NCBI GenBank assembly: GCA_947488905.1
Contig: CANLBJ010000001.1
Span: forward strand, 1 to 64,000
DNA: 64,000 nucleotides
Direction of reading: 5' to 3'
Source: Ulvibacter algarum
GTDB lineage: Bacteria; Bacteroidota; Bacteroidia; Flavobacteriales; Flavobacteriaceae
Position numbers and translations under genes: made by a program. The notes below the pieces were generated by a model. The model saw nothing but the letters and a program-made list of their open reading frames with translations. It was not told the DNA's origin and did no database searches. Below are positions 55,427 to 62,657 of the stretch, in pieces (within the stretch, counting starts at the first letter, position 1; every line of letters starts with the position of its first letter).

Positions 55427-55470
55427 TAAACTTTTGGTAACATATAACCCAAACTATAAGAAGACCTTTG
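55427..55470 (+). promoter_or_regulatory. Pho-box-like promoter of the porin gene
   Basis: TAAACTTTTGG (55427-55437) and TAACATATAAC (55438-55448), then 14 bp, then GACCTTTG (55463-55470). The predicted leader of about 22 nt starts inside the complement of the small RNA's seed. Confidence 0.6.
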
Positions 55471-55497
55471 CAGTCGACAAAAACTAAAATAAAATTT

Positions 55498-56700
55498 ATG
55501 AAAACTAGATATACTCTAGTGCTATTAGCATTTATTACATGCTTAGCAGCAAATGCACAAGAAATAAGTGACACCTCTTTTGGTAAAGGGCTTATTAATT
55601 TCACAGCAAAAGACAGCACTTTTAGTGTAAAGTTTGCACCACGTATTCAAGCACGTTATACTGCAAACTGGGACCATAATGGTACAGACTACGATGATGC
55701 AGACCTCAATTTTCTTATAAGAAGAGCAAGATTAAAATTTAGTGGTTTTGCTTATTCTCCAAAATTAAAATACAAAATAGAATTAGGTCTCTCTAACAGA
55801 GATATTTCTGGAGCTAACGATTACAACCGCAACACACCTCGCTATATTCTTGATGCAGTAATCATGTGGAACTTTGCCGAGAATTTTGAACTATGGGCAG
55901 GTCAAACTAAATTACCTGGTAACGTAGAGCGAGTAGTCTCTTCTGCAAATTTGCAACTTATAGATCGCTCTATACTTAACAGTCGTTTTAATATAGATCG
56001 CGATATGGGTGTTCAATTGCGTCACAAAACTTCATTAGGTGATGGTTTTATCATGAAAGAAAAACTTGCCATCTCTCAAGGAGAAGGACGTAATGTTACA
56101 GAAGGAAATGAAGGTGGGCTTCAATACACAGCAAGATTAGATTTTTTACCATTTGGAGAATTTGCGTCTAAAGGAGATTACTCTCAAGGTGATCTTAAAA
56201 GAGAAGCAACTCCAAAATTGATGGTTGGGCTTACTTATGATTTTAACAATGATGCTGTAAAAACGAGATCAAATCTTGGTTCTTACATGACTTTAAGTGA
56301 CGGTTCACTTTATGAAACAAACATCACAACTTTCTTTGCAGATGCTATGTTTAAATACAAAGGCTTCGCATTTATGGGAGAATACGCAAATAGAGACGCA
56401 GAAAACGCAGTTGCTATAAATGCAGATGGCACCACAACTGGTGATATAGTTTCTGTAGGTAATGCATTTAATGCACAAGTAAGTTACTTTTTTAAAAGCA
56501 ACTACGAGATGACCACTAGATACTCTACTATCAATTATGATAACATTACCGGAAGAGACAAACAAGCCCAGTACACGCTAGGTGTTTCTAAATATGTTGT
56601 AGGGCACAAACTTAAAATACAAGCAGATATTAGTTACGGTACAGTAGCTGGAGACACAGATAATGTGATGCTTAGAACTGGTTTTGACTTACATTTTTAA
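55498..56700 (+). CDS. Phosphate-selective porin (OprO/OprP family)
   Basis: 400 residues from ATG 55498. A signal peptide (MKTRYTLVLLAFITCLAANAQ) is followed by FAPRIQARYTANWDHNG, NFLIRRARLKFSGFAYSPKLKYKIELG, WAGQTKLPGNVERVVSS and a C-terminal strand ending in Phe (GFDLHF). These are OprO/P-type features. It would pass phosphate or polyphosphate across the outer membrane. An in-frame TTG at 55468 overlaps the -7 and is rejected. It lies directly upstream of a PiT transporter. Confidence 0.88.
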   Translation: MKTRYTLVLLAFITCLAANAQEISDTSFGKGLINFTAKDSTFSVKFAPRIQARYTANWDHNGTDYDDADLNFLIRRARLKFSGFAYSPKLKYKIELGLSNRDISGANDYNRNTPRYILDAVIMWNFAENFELWAGQTKLPGNVERVVSSANLQLIDRSILNSRFNIDRDMGVQLRHKTSLGDGFIMKEKLAISQGEGRNVTEGNEGGLQYTARLDFLPFGEFASKGDYSQGDLKREATPKLMVGLTYDFNNDAVKTRSNLGSYMTLSDGSLYETNITTFFADAMFKYKGFAFMGEYANRDAENAVAINADGTTTGDIVSVGNAFNAQVSYFFKSNYEMTTRYSTINYDNITGRDKQAQYTLGVSKYVVGHKLKIQADISYGTVAGDTDNVMLRTGFDLHF

Positions 56701-56701
56701 T

Positions 56702-56756
56702 TTACTTAATATTAACAATTTGGTAACAAATGAGCTATAAAGTTTGTAGACATTTG
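56702..56756 (+). promoter_or_regulatory. Pho-box-like promoter of the PiT transporter gene
   Basis: TTACTTAATAT, TAACAATTTGG, TAACAAATGAG (56702-56734), then 14 bp, then GACATTTG (56749-56756). Only 4 nt separate it from ATG 56761, which implies a leaderless message. Confidence 0.6.
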
Positions 56757-56760
56757 CATC

Positions 56761-59025
56761 ATGATAACAGACTATATAATGGAAAATATTTATTTATTAA
56801 TGTTAGTGGCTTTAATCATTCTTGCCGTACTAGATATAGTAGTAGGTGTAAGTAATGATGCCATAAATTTTTTAAATTCAGCGATTGGATCTAAGGCACT
56901 TTCACTTAGAACAATTATGATTGTAGCCAGCTTAGGTATCTTTATAGGTGCCGTGTACTCTAGTGGTATGATGGAGGTCGCTCGTAAGGGTATTTTTGTT
57001 CCCGCCATGTTTACTTTTGATGAGATCATGATGATCTTTATGGCAGTAATGATTACAGACATATTACTCTTAGACTTTTTTAACACATTAGGATTACCCA
57101 CATCAACTACTGTTTCTATTGTATTTAACCTATTAGGAGCAGCCATCGTTATCTCATTAATAAAAATTGGAGCTAATGACAGTCAAAGCATTTCTGATCT
57201 TGGTCAATACATTAATACAGATAAAGCAATAGAGATTATTAGCGGTATTTTAATGTCTGTGGTGATTGCCTTTAGTGTAGGTGCACTTGTACAATGGGTA
57301 TCACGTAGAATATTTACTTTTCACTATGAAAAGAAGATGAAACACTTTGGAGCTATCTTTGGAGGTGTTGCACTTGCAGCAATCCTTTACTTTATCTTTA
57401 TGAAAGGGCTTAAAGGTTCACCATTTTACAAAGAGATGAGTGGTTTTATGGACGGTAAAGAATATATCGTATTAATAGTAAGTTTTGTCTTTTTTACATT
57501 ATTCTCATATGTATTTCAAAAGGTTACTAAAAAAAGTATTTTACTTGTTGTAATTGCTGTTGGAACATTTGGACTAGCACTTGCCTTTTCTGGTAACGAT
57601 TTAGTAAACTTTATAGGTGTACCTATGGCAGCTTATCACTCTTATGAGGCTTGGTCTGTATCTGGTGTTGCAGCAACAGACTTTACAATGGAGGTACTTT
57701 CTAAAAAAATGCCAGCAGAACCTTTCTTATTATTTATAGCTGGAGGTATTATGGTTGCCACATTATGGCTATCTAAAAAAGCAAAAACTGTTGCAGAGAC
57801 AGAGTTAAGTTTATCAAGACAAGGAGAAACACACGAAAAGTTTGAACCTAATATGCTCTCTAGAGGTATTGTAAGAGGTAGCTCATGGATCTCTAGTGCA
57901 TTAAGTTCTATTGTCCCTAAATCAACGCAAGAAAGAATAGGCGCTAGTTTTGAAAAACCAAACGAAAAGAAACTTACAAAAGACCAAAGTATAGACGCTC
58001 CTGCATTTGACATGATTAGAGCCTCTGTAAACCTTATGGTGGCGGGAGTACTAATCTCTATTGCAACATCAATGAAACTACCATTATCTACAACATATGT
58101 AACCTTTATGGTAGCAATGGGTACTTCTCTTGCAGATAGAGCTTGGGGTAGAGAAAGCGCAGTATATCGCGTAGCGGGTGTCTTAAACGTAATTGGAGGT
58201 TGGTTCTTTACAGCCTTTGGAGCATTAGTTGCAGCTGGAACAGTAGTGTTCTTGATAAGCTGGAACAAACAAGTGATGATCCCTATTTTATTACTTTTAA
58301 CTGCATTTTTATTAGTACGCAACTACTTAAACCACAAACGTAAATCTTCTACAAATGTAGATCCTAAAGCATTAAAGAAAAGTGAAAGTAGCACAGTACA
58401 AGGTATCATTACAGAAAGTGCAGATAACATTTCAAGTGTTGTTTCAAGATCAAATAAAATATATACAGACGTACTTAAAGGACTAGCAAAAGAAGACAAC
58501 TCTAAATTAAAAAAGAGTAAAAAAGGAGTTGCTAAACTAGAATCTGAAATTGAAGACTTAAGAGATAATATTTTCTACCTCATCAAAAACTTAGATGAAA
58601 CAAGTGTGAGAGGGAGCAACTTTTATATCACCATACTAGCTTACCTAACAGATATGGCGCAGTCTCTTGAGTATATTACAAAAAAGAGTTACAAGCACGT
58701 AAACAACAAACATAAAAAATTAAGATTTAGCCAGATTAAAGATCTTCAAGAGATTGATCAAAACTTAAGTGCTGTATTTGAAGAAATAGCAGAGGTTTTT
58801 GACAGCGGAAAATTTGAGAGAATTAGTTATGTACTATCTCGTAAAGAAGAAATAGTAAATCAAATTTCAGAAAAAATACATAAACAAATAGAGCGTACTC
58901 GCACAGAAGAAGAGAGCCCTAAAAACACATCATTGTATTTTAATATATTATTAGAAACAAAAGATCTAGTAAACGGAGTGATGAATCTTATGGAAGAATA
59001 TCACACAAGTTATAAGAAAGAGTAA
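56761..59025 (+). CDS. PiT-family inorganic phosphate transporter fused to a PhoU-like domain
   Basis: 754 residues. Two PiT signature halves are seen: GVSNDAINFLNSAIGSKAL (about 29-47) with DFFNTLGLPTSTTVSIVFNLLGA, and a second around SGNDLVNFIGVPMAAYHS and MKLPLSTTYVTFMVAMGTSLADRAWGRESAVYRVAGVLNVIGGWFFTA. About 12 helices end near 520. The C-terminal 220 residues form long helices of PhoU/DUF47 type (NIFYLIKNLDETSVRGSNFYITILAYLTDMAQSLEYITKKS), which may gate or sense uptake. The start ATG 56761 lies 4 nt after a -7; ATG 56779 is an alternative. Confidence 0.92.
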   Translation: MITDYIMENIYLLMLVALIILAVLDIVVGVSNDAINFLNSAIGSKALSLRTIMIVASLGIFIGAVYSSGMMEVARKGIFVPAMFTFDEIMMIFMAVMITDILLLDFFNTLGLPTSTTVSIVFNLLGAAIVISLIKIGANDSQSISDLGQYINTDKAIEIISGILMSVVIAFSVGALVQWVSRRIFTFHYEKKMKHFGAIFGGVALAAILYFIFMKGLKGSPFYKEMSGFMDGKEYIVLIVSFVFFTLFSYVFQKVTKKSILLVVIAVGTFGLALAFSGNDLVNFIGVPMAAYHSYEAWSVSGVAATDFTMEVLSKKMPAEPFLLFIAGGIMVATLWLSKKAKTVAETELSLSRQGETHEKFEPNMLSRGIVRGSSWISSALSSIVPKSTQERIGASFEKPNEKKLTKDQSIDAPAFDMIRASVNLMVAGVLISIATSMKLPLSTTYVTFMVAMGTSLADRAWGRESAVYRVAGVLNVIGGWFFTAFGALVAAGTVVFLISWNKQVMIPILLLLTAFLLVRNYLNHKRKSSTNVDPKALKKSESSTVQGIITESADNISSVVSRSNKIYTDVLKGLAKEDNSKLKKSKKGVAKLESEIEDLRDNIFYLIKNLDETSVRGSNFYITILAYLTDMAQSLEYITKKSYKHVNNKHKKLRFSQIKDLQEIDQNLSAVFEEIAEVFDSGKFERISYVLSRKEEIVNQISEKIHKQIERTRTEEESPKNTSLYFNILLETKDLVNGVMNLMEEYHTSYKKE

Positions 59026-59046
59026 TAAACTTTTTCAACTATTTTT

Positions 59047-59080
59047 AAACCCCATATTTACATTGTATTTATGGGGTTTT
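59047..59080 (+). terminator. Terminator of the PiT gene, overlapping the chrA promoter
   Basis: AAACCCCAT / ATGGGGTTT with a 15-nt loop and T-tract. The T-tract abuts the TATATTTG of chrA. Confidence 0.75.
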
Positions 59081-59088
59081 TATATTTG
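59063..59088 (+). promoter_or_regulatory. Promoter of chrA, apparently leaderless
   Basis: TTG (59063-59065), a 15-bp spacer (short), then TATATTTG (59081-59088), 6 nt before ATG 59095. Confidence 0.5.
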
Positions 59089-59094
59089 TAGCAT

Positions 59095-60234
59095 ATGCCT
59101 AATCACAATAAACTTAAAGAAGTTGCCCTTGTTTTTTTAAAACTAGGCTGTTTTGCCTTTGGAGGTCCCGCCGCCCACATTGCAATGATGGAAGACGAGG
59201 TCGTCACAAAACGCAAATGGATGACAAGAGATCATTACCTGGACCTAATAGGTGCCACAAACCTCATCCCAGGACCCAACAGCACAGAGATGACTATGCA
59301 TTGCGGTCACGAGCGAGCAGGTAATAAAGGTTTATTTGTAGCAGGTATATCGTTTATCTTTCCTGCCATTTTTATCACAGGTATTCTTGCTTATCTGTAC
59401 GTCAATTATGGCACCTTACCACAAGTTGCTCCCATAATAAAAGGAATACAACCGGCAGTACTTATCATAATCGCATCTGCTATTTTAAAACTAGGTAAAA
59501 AAGCGTTAAAAAGCTGGGAGTTAGCCATCATTGGCGTCTTAGTACTAGCCGCAAGTTTACTAGGCGTACACGAAGTTGTAGCGCTATTAGTTGGTGGTCT
59601 TTTAGGAGGTCTTTATTTTTTTCTGAAGAGCAAAACCCAAAGCAACACATTAAACAGTATTACCCTTTTCCTATTTCCTTTTTTTGCTTCGGAAACTTTA
59701 AAAACGATAACAACGCTTAAAATATTTTTAACCTTCTTAAAAGTAGGGAGCATTCTATACGGAAGCGGTTACGTGCTCTTCGCTTATCTAGACGCAGAAC
59801 TTGTAACAAAAGGCCTACTCACTAGCGCAGAACTGCTTGACGCAATAGGAATAGGACAATTTACTCCAGGACCCGTATTATCTACAGCCACATTTATTGG
59901 TTATCAACTAGGTGGTTTTTGGGGAGCCATTGCAGCAACCACCGGTATGTTTTTACCCTCATTTTTGTTTGTATTAATATTGAACCCATTAATCCCCAAA
60001 ATGCGAAAATCAAAAATTATAGGCTACTTTTTAGACGCTGTAAATGTTGCAGCGGTCGCAGTCATGCTTGCTGTATTAATCACAATGAGTTTTGCAACAT
60101 TAATAGACTGGCAATCTATATTGATTGCTCTAGTATCTGCATTATTAATTTTTGGACCTAAAAAGATTTCAGTTATTTGGGTAGTTATTATAGGAGCAGT
60201 TCTTGGCTATTTGCTTACCTTTTTACCCTTTTAA
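59095..60234 (+). CDS. chrA: Chromate transporter (CHR family, two-domain)
   Basis: 379 residues, with two homologous CHR halves. The first has LGCFAFGGPAAHIAMMEDEVVTKRKWM and GATNLIPGPNSTEMTMHCG. The second has LKVGSILYGSGYVLFAYLDAELVT and AIGIGQFTPGPVLSTATFIGYQLGG. About ten helices are predicted. Family members export chromate, probably by a proton or sulfate-linked mechanism; the physiological role in a marine bacterium is uncertain. It follows the phosphate transporter but has its own promoter without repeats. Confidence 0.93.
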   Translation: MPNHNKLKEVALVFLKLGCFAFGGPAAHIAMMEDEVVTKRKWMTRDHYLDLIGATNLIPGPNSTEMTMHCGHERAGNKGLFVAGISFIFPAIFITGILAYLYVNYGTLPQVAPIIKGIQPAVLIIIASAILKLGKKALKSWELAIIGVLVLAASLLGVHEVVALLVGGLLGGLYFFLKSKTQSNTLNSITLFLFPFFASETLKTITTLKIFLTFLKVGSILYGSGYVLFAYLDAELVTKGLLTSAELLDAIGIGQFTPGPVLSTATFIGYQLGGFWGAIAATTGMFLPSFLFVLILNPLIPKMRKSKIIGYFLDAVNVAAVAVMLAVLITMSFATLIDWQSILIALVSALLIFGPKKISVIWVVIIGAVLGYLLTFLPF

Positions 60235-60246
60235 AAATTATTGATT

Positions 60247-60966
60247 ATGACAAATAAACTAAAACAGACTTGCTTCATATTTACTTGTATTTTTTTCTTC
60301 GGAATAAATGCAACAACGTCTGCTCAAGAATTAACTGGCAAAGAATTATTAGAAAAATCAATTAATTTTCACGACCCAACAAACACCTGGAGTAAGTTTA
60401 ATGGCAAACTTAAAGTTACTATGAGCACACCTAAGGGTACACCAAGGGTTAGTGATATTAACATCAACTTACAACAAGAATATTTTAGCGTAACCGCAGT
60501 GAGAGATACCATATCAAAAACCTACACCTTAGATAAAGGCGTTTGCACCACTTCTATTAAAGAAAAGACAAAAGCAGGCAAAAGCACCCCTTGTGAGACA
60601 GCAGAGTTTTACAAAAACTACTATACATACCTATATGGGCTTCCTATGAAGCTAAAAGATGAAGGGACTAACATTTCAGAAAAAGTAAAGAGATCTACTT
60701 TAAATAATAAAGAATATTTAGTGCTTGAAGCAAAATATGATCAAGCAGTAGGGAGTGATGTTTGGTACTTCTATTTTGACCCAACTACCTATGCAATGGA
60801 AGCATATCAATTTTACAAAAGTGATAATGGCACCATTAAAAAAGACTCAGGAGAATACATTTTACTTTCAGAAATAACTACTATTAACAATATAAAATTT
60901 CCGAAGGAAAGAGCTTGGTACTATAATAATGGAGGTCAATACTTAGGGACAGATATATTAAATTAA
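60247..60966 (+). CDS. Exported DUF6503-like protein
   Basis: 239 residues from ATG 60247. A signal peptide (ending TTSAQE) is followed by ELTGKELLEKSINFHDPTNTWSKFNGKLKV, a start typical of DUF6503 periplasmic proteins, and DVWYFYFDPTTYAMEAYQFYK further on. The fold is likely a LolA/LolB-like half barrel; this is inference. An upstream in-frame TTG at 60241 is less likely. It lies 12 bp after chrA and may be cotranscribed. Confidence 0.7.
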   Translation: MTNKLKQTCFIFTCIFFFGINATTSAQELTGKELLEKSINFHDPTNTWSKFNGKLKVTMSTPKGTPRVSDININLQQEYFSVTAVRDTISKTYTLDKGVCTTSIKEKTKAGKSTPCETAEFYKNYYTYLYGLPMKLKDEGTNISEKVKRSTLNNKEYLVLEAKYDQAVGSDVWYFYFDPTTYAMEAYQFYKSDNGTIKKDSGEYILLSEITTINNIKFPKERAWYYNNGGQYLGTDILN

Positions 60967-61275
60967 GAATACAAGGTTACTTTATGCAATCGAAAATTAA
61001 GACCTTAATTTTTGCCTGGCCTATCTTTTAATGAAGGGTGATTTATAGGTTTTATCTATAGCCACAGGTCACTTTAAGGTGATTATAATCTAATATTTTT
61101 CTCACAGTAAAATTAAGATGCTGTGTGTCAATATTTCACTTCACCGGGTTAAAAAAACTGGCTTTTCATACAAATCAAATTTCATAATTTTTAAGATCAA
61201 AACAATACTTCTTAACAAACTGATGTTAATATTTTGAATTTGGCGTGAACTCCTATCATTATTGATTCTTTTAAA
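60967..61275. other. 310-bp non-coding stretch before the nrd promoter
   Basis: AT-rich, with no open frame of useful length on either strand and no terminator of good quality. No NrdR box (ACACTATATATAGTGT-type pair) was recognised. Confidence 0.4.
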
Positions 61276-61322
61276 GTTGTTAACAACGGTGTTGAGAACA
61301 CGCTCTAAATATCCTCATTTTG
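61276..61322 (+). promoter_or_regulatory. Candidate nrdBA promoter with two adjoining palindromes
   Basis: TTG (61292-61294), a 20-bp spacer, then TCATTTTG (61315-61322), one base off consensus. GTTGTTAACAAC (61276-61287, perfect palindrome) and GTGTTGAGAACAC (61289-61301) cover the -33 region and could be an operator. Confidence 0.45.
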
Positions 61323-61381
61323 TAGCTAAAATAATAAGATATTTACCTATCATTATAGAACACTAAGTCACCCTTTATTTT

Positions 61382-62656
61382 ATGGAAATTACACACATCA
61401 TTAAGAGAGATTTTTCAACAAAATCTTTTCACTTAGACAAAATAACCGCTGCTGTTGAAAAAGCAATGAGCGCAATAAGTGCTGGTAATCAAGTAGATGC
61501 TCAGAATGTTGCCATAGCTGTATATGGGGTGTTACTAGAGCGTAAAGAAAAAAATAAAGAATACATACCTACTATAGAACAAGTACAAGATATTGTTGAA
61601 ACAAAACTTATGGAAGGTGGTTTTCCAGAAGTTGCAAAAGCATATATTTTATATCGTTTTAAGAGTGCACAAGAACGTAAAACAGACATATTTGAGAGAC
61701 GTATAAGTTTAAAACCTTATGAGTATCCTCAATTATATGAATACGTTCCTGCTATAAGACATTCATACTGGATTCACACAGAATTTAATTTTACAAGTGA
61801 CATACAAGATTTTAAAACTAGATTAAATGATGCTGAGCGTAGTGCTATAAAAAACACAATGCTTGCTATTTCTCAAATTGAAGTAGCGGTAAAAAATTTC
61901 TGGGGAGATTTACACCAGAGAATGCCTAAACCAGAAATAGGTGCTGTAGGATCTACGTTTGCAGAAAGCGAAGTACGTCATGCAGATGCATACTCACACC
62001 TTTTAGAAATTTTAGGCCTAAATAAAGAATTTAAAGAGCTTAAAAAGAAACCCGTAATCATGAAGCGCGTTCAATATTTAGAGTCTGCATTGCGCAACTC
62101 TAAAAGTGACGATAATGAGGAGTATGCAGAGGCAGTATTATTATTCTCTCTATTTATAGAGCACGTATCATTATTCTCTCAGTTCTTAATTATTATGGCT
62201 TTTAATAAGCATAAGAACATGCTTAAAGGAGTTTCTAATGTAGTAGAAGCAACCTCAAAAGAAGAACAAATACACGGTGATTTTGGTATAGAACTTATCT
62301 TGATACTTAAAGACGAGCATCCAGAGTGGTTTACACCAGAATACCACAAAAACATACAAGAGCTGTGTAAAACAGCTTTTGAAGCAGAAGTAGATTTAGT
62401 AGATTGGATTTTTGAAGATGGAGAATTAGACTTCTTACCTAAAAAAGTGATTAACGAGTTTCTTAAAAACCGTTTTAACAAATCGCTAGAAAGTATAGGT
62501 GTAGAAAAAGTCTTTGAAGTTGACGAAATGCTCGTTAGAGAAACCGAATGGTTTGATGACGAAATCATTGGAACCAAACACGGAGATTTTTTCGTGAAAC
62601 GATCTGTAAACTACAGCAAAAGAACACAAAGTATAACTAGCGACGACCTTTTTTAA
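61382..62656 (+). CDS. nrdB: Class I ribonucleotide reductase small subunit with N-terminal ATP-cone
   Basis: 424 residues. Residues 1-100 form an ATP-cone (HIIKRDFSTKSFHLDKITAAVEKAM ... VETKLMEGGFPEVAKAYILYRFKSAQER), a domain normally on NrdA. The ferritin-like core from about 128 carries the metal ligands D140, E197, H200 (ESEVRHADAY), E260, E295 and H298 (KEEQIH). Tyr204 sits where the radical Tyr normally lies. NrdB with an ATP-cone has been described in Leeuwenhoekiella blandensis, where it sets oligomeric state by ATP/dATP and uses a dimanganese cofactor. Whether this protein uses Mn or Fe cannot be told. It is 1 bp upstream of nrdA. Confidence 0.95.
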   Translation: MEITHIIKRDFSTKSFHLDKITAAVEKAMSAISAGNQVDAQNVAIAVYGVLLERKEKNKEYIPTIEQVQDIVETKLMEGGFPEVAKAYILYRFKSAQERKTDIFERRISLKPYEYPQLYEYVPAIRHSYWIHTEFNFTSDIQDFKTRLNDAERSAIKNTMLAISQIEVAVKNFWGDLHQRMPKPEIGAVGSTFAESEVRHADAYSHLLEILGLNKEFKELKKKPVIMKRVQYLESALRNSKSDDNEEYAEAVLLFSLFIEHVSLFSQFLIIMAFNKHKNMLKGVSNVVEATSKEEQIHGDFGIELILILKDEHPEWFTPEYHKNIQELCKTAFEAEVDLVDWIFEDGELDFLPKKVINEFLKNRFNKSLESIGVEKVFEVDEMLVRETEWFDDEIIGTKHGDFFVKRSVNYSKRTQSITSDDLF

Positions 62657-62657
62657 T

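Noticed and set aside
61000-61270. NrdR boxes or a cobalamin riboswitch before nrdB
   Set aside because: No ACACTATATAGTGT-type pair and no B12-box-like sequence was seen.
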